Positions 30,777 through 39,440 of a stretch of 64,000 bases of DNA are shown in pieces. Position 1 is the stretch's first letter. Every line of letters begins with the position of its first letter. This DNA comes from Pengzhenrongella sicca (GTDB lineage Bacteria > Actinomycetota > Actinomycetes > Actinomycetales > Cellulomonadaceae): contig NZ_CP071868.1 in assembly GCF_017569225.1 (NCBI RefSeq), positions 2,542,001 to 2,606,000 of the forward strand, read 5' to 3'. Below the pieces are notes generated by a model. The model was given only the letters and a program-made list of their open reading frames with translations. It was not told where the DNA came from and searched no databases. The translations under genes were made by a program, and so were the position numbers.

Positions 30777-30861
30777 GTGGATACACTGCGCAATCTCCCC
30801 CTATAGCTGTGTGCAGGCCCACATCAATCGCATCGGATACACCAAAAGGGAGCGTCGAGTC

Positions 30862-31116
30862 ATGGCAAAGCTGCAGGTTACCGTGTGCGACGAGTGCAAA
30901 TCAATCGAACGGCCCACCCGGCACTACCGAGTTGTCAGCGAGGGGCGAGTCGCTCTTGCCGACCTCTGCGAGCAGCACGGCAAGCTGCTTGAGTCCTTCA
31001 TAGTGAACATCGGAGCTCAGCCTGCGACACGGTCCACCTTCGAAGACAAGGTGAAGACGCTCGAGGAGATCGAGAAGGCAAAGCGCGACCGAAGGATCGC
31101 GGCGAGGAAGAGTTGA
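30862..31116 (+). CDS. Small protein with a Cys-His cluster, phage-like
   Basis: 84 residues (MAKLQVTVCDECKSIERPTR). CDEC near the start and DLCEQHGKLLE around residue 43 form a CxxC...CxxH cluster likely to bind zinc, followed by a charged helical tail (KTLEEIEKAKRDRRIAARK). Similar CxxC...LCEEH modules occur in Lsr2-like and phage proteins. An AGGGAGCG sequence precedes the ATG by 12 bases. Function unknown; divergent partner of 30221-30676. Confidence 0.6.
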   Translation: MAKLQVTVCDECKSIERPTRHYRVVSEGRVALADLCEQHGKLLESFIVNIGAQPATRSTFEDKVKTLEEIEKAKRDRRIAARKS

Positions 31117-31347
31117 CGTGGGCTATCAGGGGCGCGGGTTAGCCCGTTAGTTTGCTACCGGATGCACGGGTGGAGGACCTCCACCGCATCCACTAGTGGC
31201 GTTCATCGGTTTCGACGGCGTGCGATGCTCGTGAGGTCGATCGCGCTCGTGAAGACAGCGGACTCGCCGACTCGCCGAACCAGATGCCGAATCATGCCTT
31301 TCCGCTGAGTAAACCTTTTCCGATTGTCGTTGAGGTCGGGGATGGCC

Positions 31348-31398
31348 TCCATCCTCGTTCCCAAGGTCAAGATCCTCCAACCAACCCAGGGCGATTCA
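31348..31398 (-). mobile_element. Left-end remnant of the decayed IS3-family element
   Basis: About 50 bases match 30067-30117 nearly base for base (CCATCCTCGTT, CCAAGGTCAAGA and CCTCCAACCAACCCAGG) and end in the same CGATTCA terminus. No transposase is attached. It abuts the coding sequence of the DUF6011-like gene and probably removed its start. Confidence 0.75.
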
Positions 31399-31579
31399 GC
31401 CCTCCAATGTCGCCGGCATTTGCGTCGTGTGCGGGCAAGAGCTGAGCGACCCAACAAGCGCCTTGCGCATGATGGGGCCTGACTGCTTCCGCAGAGTTGT
31501 CGGGTACGGGCTCACCCTCGAAATCCAGATGAATCGGTTAGAGCTCGGCGAATACCTGACGCGCGTCGCCCGATCGAAC

Positions 31580-32838
31580 GGGTCTGCTGCACGAATAGGT
31601 GACAGTCGGTCTCAGGCGGCGAGTGCGACCTGAGGGGTGTTGATGGTCTCGTACTCGATGGGGGTCAGTCGACCCAGGCGGGCCTGGCGTCGGCGGCGGT
31701 GGTAGGTCCGTTCGATCCACGTGATGATCGCCAGGCGGAGCTCGTCGCGGTTGGTCCAGCGGCGCCGGTCCAGGACGTTCTTCTGCAGCAACGAGAAGAA
31801 GCTCTCCATCGCCGCGTTGTCCCCGGCCGAGGCGACTTGCCCCATCGATCCGACCAGGGCGTGTCGGTCCAGCTCGCGCAGCACCTTTCGGCTTCGAAAT
31901 TGGCTGCCCCGGTCCGAGTGGACGATGCAGCCGGCCACGTCACGACGGCGCTGCACGGCGCTGGCCAGGGCGTTGACCGCCAGGTGCGACGTCATGCGGT
32001 CACTGATCGAGTACCCCACGATCCGGTTGGAGTACACGTCCTTGATCGCACACAGGTAGAGCTTGCCCTCGGCGGTGGGGTGCTCGGTGATGTCCCAGAG
32101 CCACAACCGGTTGGGTGCGTCGGCGCGGAAGATCCGCAGCACGCGGTCGTCGTGGGCTGGCGGGCCGGCCTTCTTGCCGTTCTTGGCGCGCTTCTTGCCG
32201 AACACCGACCACCACTGGTTGTCCCGGCAGATCCGCCAGACCCGCCGGTCACTGGCGCGCAGGCCGGCCTTGTCGGCTTCGTCGGCCAGCAGCCGGTGCC
32301 CGAACTCGGGATCGTCGACGTGGGCATCGAACAGCACGTTCGCCAGGTACGCCTCGTCCAGGTCACGAGCTGTGATCGGCGCGGCGAGCCAGCGGTAGTA
32401 GGGCTGTCTGGCGAGCTTGAGGACCCGGCACGTCACCGCGACGGGGATCCCGTCGCTAGCGAGCTCACTCACGAGCGGGTACATCATTTTCCCGGCAGGT
32501 GCGCCTGGGCAAAGTACGCCGCCGCGCGCACGGATCTCGTTCTCCTGCTCGAGGAGCCGGTTGCGGCGACGCATCTCGCGCAGCTCGGCCGACTCGCTGA
32601 CCGTTACGCCGGGACGGTTGCCGTCCTGGACGTCGGCGGCCTGCATCCAGTTGCGCAGGCACGACTCGCTGATCCCGAAGTCTTTCGCGATCTCTTTGAT
32701 CGGAGCATCACCGCGGCGGGCCACGGCCACGACGTCGTCGCGGAACTCCTCGGGGTGGGGTCTGGGCACGGTGCACATCCTTCCAGCGGCGCCATCCGGC
32801 ACCACAGGTCAGGCGTCACCCATTCGTGCAGCAGACCC
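31580..32838 (-). mobile_element. Complete IS3-family insertion sequence, 1259 bp
   Basis: Both ends begin GGGTCTGCTGCACGAAT when read inward (from 31580 and from 32838), and similarity continues for about 23 bases (GGTGAC follows). The element is flanked by AAC at 31577-31579 and 32839-32841, a 3-bp target duplication normal for IS3. It carries one transposase frame on the minus strand and interrupts a DUF6011-like gene. Confidence 0.93.
31612..32778 (-). CDS. IS3-family transposase, OrfA and OrfB in one frame
   Basis: 389 codons. The N-terminal HTH (EEFRDDVVAVARRGDAPIKE) and leucine zipper come from OrfA; the DDE domain comes from OrfB (LWLWDITEHPT first Asp, VHSDRGSQFRS second Asp, DNAAMESFFSLLQ Glu). 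Normally OrfA and OrfB are in different frames. Here an apparent one-base change near 32533 puts both in the same frame; about 20 residues at the joint (RARGGVLCPGAPAGK) are out-of-frame reading, whereas the alternative frame gives RAAAYFAQAHLPGK and a stop overlapping the OrfB ATG. Whether the fused protein works is uncertain. Confidence 0.85.
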   Translation of the reverse strand: MCTVPRPHPEEFRDDVVAVARRGDAPIKEIAKDFGISESCLRNWMQAADVQDGNRPGVTVSESAELREMRRRNRLLEQENEIRARGGVLCPGAPAGKMMYPLVSELASDGIPVAVTCRVLKLARQPYYRWLAAPITARDLDEAYLANVLFDAHVDDPEFGHRLLADEADKAGLRASDRRVWRICRDNQWWSVFGKKRAKNGKKAGPPAHDDRVLRIFRADAPNRLWLWDITEHPTAEGKLYLCAIKDVYSNRIVGYSISDRMTSHLAVNALASAVQRRRDVAGCIVHSDRGSQFRSRKVLRELDRHALVGSMGQVASAGDNAAMESFFSLLQKNVLDRRRWTNRDELRLAIITWIERTYHRRRRQARLGRLTPIEYETINTPQVALAA

Positions 32839-33179
32839 AACGGATCCGCTCAGGTCTGGGCGCGAGCATTCGCGGTTGATGAGTGGGACTCCGCGCTGCA
32901 CGCGCAATCCGTGTTGCGACTGAGGAAGCACGTGGGCACTCCCTCACGTTCCGGCTAGTAGCAGACGCCTGAGGCCAGCTTCCAGGCGGAGAGGCCGAGG
33001 TTCCTGGTTGCGCGGTTCATGCGCAACACTCCACTCATGTCCAAACCCACGGCCGACTAAGAGGAATCGACTTCTGCTTGTCTGCGCGGGCCTCTGTCTG
33101 TCGGCGACGCCTGAAGACTGATCAGGGATCGACGGCTGAAATCTGACCACCTGCCGCGATCCTGTGGAGGGTGATCGGT

Positions 33180-34397
33180 ATGGAGGACTGGGCAGAGGCC
33201 CGTCGGCTGCGTCGCGTCGAGGGCATGGCGATCTCGGCGATTGCGCGCCGGCTCGGGATCGCGCGGAACACGGTCAAGAAGGCGCTGGCCTGTGATCGGC
33301 CGCCGAAGTACGAGCGGCCAGCTCGCGGCTCGGTGGTCGATGCGGTCGAGGCGCAGGTTCGTGAGTTGCTGGTCTCGTGCCCGACGATGCCGGCCACGGT
33401 GATCGCGGAGCGAATCGGGTGGGAGCACTCGTTGACGGTCCTGAAGGACCGGGTGCGGGTGCTGCGCCCGTACTACCTGCCGCCGGACCCAGCCACCCGC
33501 ACCCAATACGACCCGGGCGCCCGAGTGCAGTGCGATCTGTGGTTCCCCCCAGTCGAGGTCCCGCTCGGTGCCGGGCAGGTGGGTTCACCGCCGGTGCTGG
33601 TGATGGTCTCGGGGTACTCGCGGATGATCTTCGCGATCATGCTGCCCTCGAGGCAGGGTCCGGACCTGATCGCCGGGCACTGGGCCTTGTTGACTTCGAT
33701 GGGCGCGGTCTCGCGCGAGCTGGTCTGGGACAACGAGGGGGCGGTCGGGTCCTGGCGGGCCGGCAAACCCAAGCTCACCGACGACTTCGAAGCGTTCCGC
33801 GGGATCCTCGGAATCGGGATCCACCAGTGCCGCCCACGCGACCCGGAGTCCAAGGGGTTGGTCGAACGCGCGAACGGCTACCTGGAGACCTCGTTCCTGC
33901 CCGGGCGCACCTTCACCGGCCCCGGCGACTTCAACACCCAGCTGGTCGACTGGCTGAAACTGGCCAACGCCCGCCAGCACCGGGCACTGGGCTGCCGCCC
34001 GAACCAGCGGTGGGAGGCCGACCGGGCGGCGATGCTCACCCTGCCGCCGGTGGCCCCCCAGCTCGGCTGGCGCACCCGAGTGCGGCTCCCGCGCGACCAC
34101 TACGTGCGCCTGGGCTCCAACGACTACTCCGTCGACCCGTCCGCAGTGGGCCGGTTCGTCGAGGTCATCGCCGACCTCGAGCAGGTCACCGTCCATCTAG
34201 GCGCCAAGGTCGTCGCGACCCACCCGCGTTGCTGGGCGCGCTGGCAGACCATCACCGACCCCGCCCACCGGGCCGCGGCATTGGCAATGTCCACCACAGC
34301 GGCCGACCGCCCAGCCCCCAGCCAGCCAGCCGACGACGTCGAGCAGCGTGACCTGGGCACCTACGACGCCGCGTTCGGTCTGACGGACGTGGCCTGA
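33180..34397 (+). CDS. istA: IS21-family transposase IstA
   Basis: 405 residues. IstA is the DDE transposase of IS21. The N-terminal HTH is MAISAIARRLGIARNTVKKAL; the catalytic core shows VQCDLWFPPVEV (first Asp), RELVWDNEGAVG (second Asp) and DPESKGLVERANGYLE (Glu). I chose the ATG at 33180, 9 bases after GGAGG, over a GTG at 33171 that lies directly on that sequence. It ends in TGATG overlapping istB. Confidence 0.93.
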   Translation: MEDWAEARRLRRVEGMAISAIARRLGIARNTVKKALACDRPPKYERPARGSVVDAVEAQVRELLVSCPTMPATVIAERIGWEHSLTVLKDRVRVLRPYYLPPDPATRTQYDPGARVQCDLWFPPVEVPLGAGQVGSPPVLVMVSGYSRMIFAIMLPSRQGPDLIAGHWALLTSMGAVSRELVWDNEGAVGSWRAGKPKLTDDFEAFRGILGIGIHQCRPRDPESKGLVERANGYLETSFLPGRTFTGPGDFNTQLVDWLKLANARQHRALGCRPNQRWEADRAAMLTLPPVAPQLGWRTRVRLPRDHYVRLGSNDYSVDPSAVGRFVEVIADLEQVTVHLGAKVVATHPRCWARWQTITDPAHRAAALAMSTTAADRPAPSQPADDVEQRDLGTYDAAFGLTDVA

Positions 34398-35188
34398 TGG
34401 GCGCCGCGACCAAGACCAGCACCCGGGACGTGTCCGCCGAGCTCGCGTTCTTGACCCGGGCGCTGAAAGCCCCGACCCTGCGTGAGGCCGTCGACCGGCT
34501 CGCCGAACGCGCCCGGACCGAGTCCTGGACCCACGAGGAGTTCCTCGCCGCCTGCCTGCAGCGTGAGGTCTCCGCCCGCGAAGCCCACGGCGGTGAGGGC
34601 CGCATCCGCGCCGCCCGGTTCCCGGGCCGCAAGTCGTTGGAGGACTTCGACTACGACCACGCCCGGGGCCTGCCCCGCGACCAGATCGCCCACCTGGGCA
34701 CCTTGGACTTCGTGGCCGCCCGCGAGAACGTCGTCTTCCTCGGCCCGCCCGGCACGGGCAAGACCCACCTCGCGACCGGGATCGCGGTCCGCGCCTGCCA
34801 GGCCGGGCACCGAGTCCTGTTCGCGACCGCATCGGAGTGGGTCGACCGCCTCGCGACCGCGCACCACGACGGGCGCCTGCAAGACGAGCTACGACGCCTG
34901 GGCCGCTACCCGCTGCTCGTCATCGACGAGGTCGGCTACATCCCGTTCGAACCCGAAGCGGCGAACCTATTCTTCCAACTCGTCTCGGCGCGCTACGAAC
35001 GCGCCTCACTGATCGTCACGAGCAACAAACCGTTCGGCCGGTGGGGAGAAGTCTTCGGCGACGACACCGTCGCCGCCGCGATGATCGACCGCCTCGTTCA
35101 CCACGCCGACGTCATCGCCCTCAAAGGCGACTCCTACCGGCTCAAGAACCGCGACCTCGGCCGCCCACCCGCGGCCAGCACCGACTGA
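34397..35188 (+). CDS. istB: IS21-family helper ATPase IstB
   Basis: 263 residues, AAA+ relative of DnaC that assembles the IstA transpososome on target DNA. Walker A is LGPPGTGKTHLATGIAV, Walker B is YPLLVIDEVGYIPFE, and sensor 1 is SLIVTSNKPFGRWGEVF. Full length for the family. Translation is coupled to istA through the TGATG overlap. Confidence 0.94.
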   Translation: MGAATKTSTRDVSAELAFLTRALKAPTLREAVDRLAERARTESWTHEEFLAACLQREVSAREAHGGEGRIRAARFPGRKSLEDFDYDHARGLPRDQIAHLGTLDFVAARENVVFLGPPGTGKTHLATGIAVRACQAGHRVLFATASEWVDRLATAHHDGRLQDELRRLGRYPLLVIDEVGYIPFEPEAANLFFQLVSARYERASLIVTSNKPFGRWGEVFGDDTVAAAMIDRLVHHADVIALKGDSYRLKNRDLGRPPAASTD

Positions 35189-35289
35189 ACAACCAGGCAA
35201 GGTGGTCAACATTCACCCGTCGATCCATGATCAACTTTCAGCCGTCGTTGACACTGTCGACAAGACGCTGACCTCGCAGGCTGCTCCGT

Positions 35290-35712
35290 TCAGCCGTTGA
35301 GTTGAGCCTCGTACTCTCTCGCGGACTCCATGATCTCGTCGTAGGTCACGTATGAGTCCCAATCACGCAGGTATGGGCGCTCCGAGTCGTACCCGTTGCT
35401 GCACATGACGTCGTCGTGCCAGTCGTCGTTGTAGGTGATGGAGTAACTACAACTCCACGCTGGTGCGGTCACCTCGGACGGATCCCCGCCTGGACCCACG
35501 CCGCTGCCGGCTTCAGCGAGATCGGCCGAGTAGCACGACTCGGGCATGTTCCCGCCACCGTCGCAGGGCTGGTCGAGCGGGGGCTCAGGCTCAACGACCT
35601 CAACGTCAGGGCGTGTGTAGTCGTCCATGTTCCGGTCATACGCACAGCCGGTCATCGAGACTGCCAGCGCCGAGACCATGATGAGCAAACTGATCTTCCT
35701 CAAGGCGGTCAT
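35290..35712 (-). CDS. Putative lipoprotein of unknown function
   Basis: 140 residues from the ATG at 35712 (MTALRKISLLIMVSALAVSM); an ATG three codons earlier is possible. The signal peptide ends in a lipobox with the cleavage Cys in SMTGCAYDRN. The mature part is acidic and rich in Asp, Pro and Tyr, with four further Cys residues (QPCDGGG, ESCYSADL, WSCSY, VMCSNG) that could form disulphides. No known domain. It lies just outside the right end of the IS21 element, whose insertion may have separated it from former neighbours. Confidence 0.65.
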   Translation of the reverse strand: MTALRKISLLIMVSALAVSMTGCAYDRNMDDYTRPDVEVVEPEPPLDQPCDGGGNMPESCYSADLAEAGSGVGPGGDPSEVTAPAWSCSYSITYNDDWHDDVMCSNGYDSERPYLRDWDSYVTYDEIMESAREYEAQLNG

Positions 35713-36111
35713 GCCCCTCATCAACGCCGGCGGGCCGCCCGTAAGCATGAGCAGCAGAGCCAGAATACCAACGCAAACCACTCCCATCGGCGCACGTATA
35801 GGGGTGAAATGCCGACTTGGCGGCTGTGAACCGCCCGGGTGGTCGGCTCGCACCCCAGCTGGGAACGCATCGCGAGCCTCAGCTTTGCCTGGGTTCCGCG
35901 ACGATCGCAGTCGTGTCCCCGACACCGAGAACGAGAGCTTCGCGACCTACGTCTACGCCCCGTACACCGACACCGTCCGGCAGGACGGTTCGACGTTCTC
36001 CGGCGCGGATCTGCAGCTCGTGCACTGAGGACTTCGCGTGCTGGTCGACTCGCGGACGAGTGACCGGCGTCAAGTGCGCCCGAGCCGGTAAGAGACGTGC
36101 TCGTGACATAC

Positions 36112-36430
36112 CGGGGTCCCCCGCGCTTGCTCGAGGATTGCTCCGACCTCTGCGAGGGAGAGGTACCGCGCCTCGTGCGGCGGTATCGACGGAGCCTTGA
36201 TCACCGCAGCGGGATTTCGGGCGAGCAGACCGTCTCGCAGCGGGCCGTCCAAGACGATGCGGACGACGGTGAAGACCTTCTACACGCTCGCAGCAGAGAT
36301 GTGCTCCTCGATAGGTGGGGCGCAGCCGATCCAGGCGGCGAGCGCCGAACGGCGGCGGGACGATGTGATTGCGAATGATGTGGCCGTAGAGCTCCTTGGT
36401 CGCAACGTGTCGGTAAGGGTCAGGGCGGGG
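36112..36430 (-). pseudogene. Tyrosine recombinase remnant (core-binding domain)
   Basis: Reading leftward in two frames: YRHVATKELYGHIIRNHIVP and GARRLDRL in one, then VFTVVRIVLDGPLRDGLLAR and NPAAVIKAPSIPPHEARYLS in another, ending near EVGAILEQARGTP. This is the SAM-like core-binding domain and the beginning of the catalytic domain of a phage-type integrase. Stops and frame changes separate the pieces and the catalytic residues are missing. Confidence 0.75.
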
Positions 36431-36449
36431 AGGTTGAAGTTGCTCGGAT

Positions 36450-36671
36450 CCGCCGCCGATCTCGTGCCCGAAGATAAGCGGCATACCGACGGGCATCCAT
36501 GGCGCCGTGAAGGATGTGCAGGTCGGTTCCGCACAGCACCACATAGGCGACCCGCAGGTGGACCTCGCCCGCCCGCGGGGCCGCAGGGACGACGTCATGG
36601 ACGTCGGTCGTCGTGGCTCCCACGTAGGACGCTCCGCGCACCGCGGACACTCGAAGGTCTGTAGACGTCAT
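36450..36671 (-). pseudogene. Zinc-dependent alcohol dehydrogenase, N-terminal remnant
   Basis: From an ATG at 36671 the frame gives the GroES-like start of a medium-chain dehydrogenase: PRAGEVHLRVAYVVLCGTDL with the zinc Cys, HILHGAMDA, then after a frameshift VGMPLIFGHEIGG with the catalytic-zinc His and Glu. It then runs straight into the integrase remnant. It is divergent from the fuconate genes and may once have been part of that pathway. Confidence 0.72.
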
Positions 36672-36779
36672 ATCTATTGGGCTATCCCCCACCAGGATCG
36701 GGCGTAGGTGAGGGTTGTGCGAGTGTTGGGCAGTCATTTGGTATGATGATCTGGCTCAGATGACACGGGAGGTCTCAGC

Positions 36780-36971
36780 ATGGTGACGGGTGGGCCATGG
36801 CGAGGCGCAGTTCTGCTCCGGCACCCCACCGTCGCCGGAGTCGTGATGGGCACCCGCACCGCAGCCCACGCCCGTGGCCTGATCACCCGGTCGACCACGC
36901 ACGTGCCGGGCGAGCTGTGGGCCGACCTGGTGGCCGAGGGTCTGCTCCCGGCCGCGAAATTCGAGGCATGA
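36780..36971 (+). pseudogene. Aldo/keto reductase, C-terminal remnant (probable aldose dehydrogenase)
   Basis: About 63 residues: [20 protein letters not shown] and [17 protein letters not shown] match the C-terminal pattern of aldo/keto reductases of the L-fucose dehydrogenase / pyridoxal 4-dehydrogenase group. The N-terminal barrel is missing and a stop lies shortly upstream. Its end overlaps the start of the L-fuconate dehydratase gene as ATGA, so in the ancestor the two were an operon with matching pathway steps. Confidence 0.7.
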
Positions 36972-38290
36972 GCGCTCCGATGACCACCATCACTGGGGTT
37001 CAAGTCTTCGACGTTCGCTTTCCCACCTCCCTGTCGCAGGATGGCTCGGACGCGATGAACAAGGACGGCGACTACTCCGCCGCCTACGTTGTCCTGGACA
37101 CCGACGACCCGACGCTCGCCGGGTACGGCTTCACGTTCACCATCGGGCGTGGCAACGACCTTGCGGCCGAAGCGGCGCGCCAGCGCGCTCAGTCGCTGAT
37201 CGGCCGCGACGTCGCCGAGCTCGTCGGAGACCTCGGGGCCGCCTACCGCGGGCTGGCCTCCGACTCGCAGCTCAGGTGGCTCGGCCCGGAGAAGGGCGTC
37301 GTCCATCTTGCGATGGCTGCGGTCATGAATGCGCTCTGGGACCTGGCCGCGCGCCGGGCCGGCAAGCCACTCTGGCAGATGCTCGTCGAGATGACGCCGG
37401 AGCAGCTCGTCGACGCCGCGGACTTGCGGTACCTGTCCGACGTGCTGACCCGCGAGCAGGCGATCGCCCTCCTCGCCGAGATGGAGCCCACCCGCCTGGA
37501 GCGGATCGCTGAGCTCAAGGCGCGGGGTGGGTACCCCTGCTACACCACGTCCGCGGGGTGGCTGGGCTACTCGGACGAGAAGCTGCGTCGCCTCCTGCAG
37601 GAAGCCGTCGATGAGGGCTATCGACACGTCAAGCTCAAGGTCGGCGCGGACGTCGAGGACGACGTGCGCCGGCTGCGTATCGCGCGCGAGGTGATCGGTT
37701 GGGACGCCAAGCTGATGATTGACGCGAACCAGGTGTGGGACGTCCCCGAGGCGATCGAGTGGATCGACCGACTCGCTGAGTTCGAGCCCTACTGGATCGA
37801 GGAACCGACTAGTCCCGACGACGTGCTGGGCCACGCCGCCATCCGCAAGGCCGTGGCACCCATCGGGGTTGCCACCGGCGAGCACGGCATGAACCGTGTG
37901 CTCTTCAAGCAGATGTTCCAGGCAGGCGCGATCGACTTCTGCCAGCTCGACGCGGCTCGGCTCGCGAGCGTCAACGAGATCCTCTCGGTCTACCTGATGG
38001 CGAAGATGTTCGACGTCCCGGTCTGCCCGCACGCGGGTGGGGTAGGGCTGTGCGAACTCGTTCAGCACCTGTCGATCTTCGACTACGTCGCCGTGTCAGG
38101 AACGCTCGAGGGCCGCGTCACAGAGTTCGTCGACCACCTGCACGAGCACTTCACCGACCCTTGCGTGGTCAAGGGCGGCAGCTACACGCTTCCCTCGCGG
38201 CCCGGGTACTCCGCCCAGATGCACGAGGAGTCAGTGGCTGCGTACTCCTACCCGAACGGCTCGATGTGGTCGGCCGACCCCTCGTCCTGA
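36968..38290 (+). CDS. L-fuconate dehydratase (enolase superfamily)
   Basis: 440 residues. It removes water from L-fuconate to give 2-keto-3-deoxy-L-fuconate. Family-specific stretches are [14 protein letters not shown] and [18 protein letters not shown]. The catalytic set is complete: KxK in [12 protein letters not shown], metal ligands in [16 protein letters not shown] and ATGEHGMN, and the general His in [12 protein letters not shown]. The ATG overlaps the stop of the aldo/keto reductase remnant. The 3' end overlaps the convergent regulator by 43 bases. Probably cytosolic; upstream steps (dehydrogenase, lactonase) are broken nearby, so its flux may depend on other loci. Confidence 0.9.
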   Translation: MSAPMTTITGVQVFDVRFPTSLSQDGSDAMNKDGDYSAAYVVLDTDDPTLAGYGFTFTIGRGNDLAAEAARQRAQSLIGRDVAELVGDLGAAYRGLASDSQLRWLGPEKGVVHLAMAAVMNALWDLAARRAGKPLWQMLVEMTPEQLVDAADLRYLSDVLTREQAIALLAEMEPTRLERIAELKARGGYPCYTTSAGWLGYSDEKLRRLLQEAVDEGYRHVKLKVGADVEDDVRRLRIAREVIGWDAKLMIDANQVWDVPEAIEWIDRLAEFEPYWIEEPTSPDDVLGHAAIRKAVAPIGVATGEHGMNRVLFKQMFQAGAIDFCQLDAARLASVNEILSVYLMAKMFDVPVCPHAGGVGLCELVQHLSIFDYVAVSGTLEGRVTEFVDHLHEHFTDPCVVKGGSYTLPSRPGYSAQMHEESVAAYSYPNGSMWSADPSS

Positions 38291-39009
38291 TGCTCGACCG
38301 ACAGCTCCACGGCGAGCAGGTGACCCGCCATCCGGATCCTTGCGGCGTCCGGGTCTCGTCGACGCAGCGCATCGAGGATCGCCCGGTGCTCCGACTGGGT
38401 GCGCTCGTTCGCGCCGCGTTCATGGATGGCCCGCCACAGCCTCGACCGGAACGTTCGACTCACCAGGCTCTCCACCAGCGCGGCGAGCACGGGGTTGCCA
38501 CCGGTTCGAGCGATTGTCGTGTGGAACCGGTTGTCCGCGTCGATCACCGCTTCGAGGTTGCCGTTCCCCGCGCCCGCCAGCTCGTGGTCGATCTCATCAA
38601 GCGCGCTGGCGAGCATGTCGAGCTGTTCGTCGGTGATCACGGCAGCTGCGTGCCCGACCGCCTCGACCTCCAGGACACGGCGCACCGCCGAGAGATGCGC
38701 CGAGCTCGCGGGCTGGTGCAGGTCGGCGAAGAAGCCCACCGGACTGAGCAGTCGCGCGGCGTCCAGCGACGTGACGTACGTGCCACTGCCGCGACGGGTA
38801 CCCAGCACGCCGAGGAGGACCAGCGCGCGCACGCCCTCGCGAAGCGGCCCCCGGGAGACACCGAACGCCTCGGCCAGCTCCTTCTCGACCGGGAGCCGAT
38901 CGCCTGGTCCCAGGTCACCACGGATGATCATGGCCTTGATGCCCTTGATCACCACGTCCGTCTGCGAGAGCGACCCGCCGGGTCCGTCCACCGTCCGCTC
39001 GCCAGGCAC
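38248..39009 (-). CDS. GntR/FadR-family (FCD) transcriptional regulator
   Basis: 253 residues. The N-terminal winged HTH is [20 protein letters not shown] with the wing [10 protein letters not shown]; the C-terminal helical FCD domain has the metal/ligand pattern ([34 protein letters not shown]). Such proteins sense sugar acids or their derivatives. It is convergent with and overlaps the fuconate dehydratase, and divergent from the truncated lactonase, so L-fuconate or a product is the likely inducer. The 36-base gap to the lactonase probably holds its operator. Confidence 0.88.
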   Translation of the reverse strand: MPGERTVDGPGGSLSQTDVVIKGIKAMIIRGDLGPGDRLPVEKELAEAFGVSRGPLREGVRALVLLGVLGTRRGSGTYVTSLDAARLLSPVGFFADLHQPASSAHLSAVRRVLEVEAVGHAAAVITDEQLDMLASALDEIDHELAGAGNGNLEAVIDADNRFHTTIARTGGNPVLAALVESLVSRTFRSRLWRAIHERGANERTQSEHRAILDALRRRDPDAARIRMAGHLLAVELSVEHQDEGSADHIEPFG

Positions 39010-39045
39010 GGCGCCAGTCTAGAGGGACACTATGGGAGGCACGCC

Positions 39046-39252
39046 GTGATCATCGACGCACATCTGCACGTGTGGGACCTTGAGCGCGCGAGCTACCCAT
39101 GGCTCGGACCATCGCTCGCACCGATCAACCGCACCGTCGAGATCGGCGAAGTGCGGCCGGCGCTCGAGCGGGCCGGCGTCACGCAGGTCGTGCTCGTGCA
39201 GCACGTCCGGTTTCACGGGGTCTGCAGCTGGCCGGGTTCGACACCGGGGTGA
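39046..39252 (+). pseudogene. L-fuconolactonase-like amidohydrolase, 3' truncated
   Basis: 68 codons from a GTG with GGGAGG before it. IIDAHLHVWDLERASYPWLG carries the metal HxH motif of the amidohydrolase-2 (L-rhamnono/L-fuconolactonase) family, and VTQVVLVQ is the second strand. After this the similarity stops and a TGA follows; the remaining 200 residues are absent. The next 190 bases to the lacI gene hold nothing I recognise. Paralogue at 47444-48295 is full length. Confidence 0.75.
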
Positions 39253-39440
39253 TCCGCTCGCGCCGCAGCCGCTGAGGCCGCGGTCCGAACCCGCCCTACG
39301 AGACCCTCCATATTCCGATATGACTTCAGGTGATCTCTCATCGACGTGATCGCTCGGATCGAAGTCGGGGAACGCGATCACACTGACTCACGTGGTTCGG
39401 CGAACACTCGCCAGAACGCCACAGGGTGCCCCTGCTCGGT

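Larger units (their letters stand above)
31399..32958 (+). pseudogene. DUF6011-like zinc-binding protein gene split by an IS3-family insertion
   Basis: Part one (31400-31579) encodes ICVVCGQELSDPTSALRMMG then PDCFRRVVGYG, a Cys cluster like the small DUF6011 domain. Part two (32842-32958) continues in frame after removal of the element plus one copy of its AAC target duplication: GSAQVWARAFAVDEWDSALH, ending RSG and TAG. The joined frame is uninterrupted, so the insertion was clean and may be recent. The 5' end is also lost at the IS remnant ending at 31398. Such domains are common in actinophage proteins; role unknown. Confidence 0.78.
33099..35253 (+). mobile_element. Complete IS21-family insertion sequence, 2155 bp
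   Basis: The ends form an imperfect inverted repeat of about 57 bases (TGTCGGCGACGCCTGAAG at the left; TGTCAACGACGGCTGAAA at the right read inward), containing the multiple repeats usual for IS21. CTGTC flanks both ends (33094-33098 and 35254-35258), a 5-bp target duplication. It carries istA and istB with overlapping stop and start. Confidence 0.92.

Noticed and set aside
35627-36028. Plus-strand piece ending FATYVYAPYTDTVRQDGSTF
   Set aside because: Looks protein-like for about 40 residues but I cannot link it to a family or a start; left unannotated.
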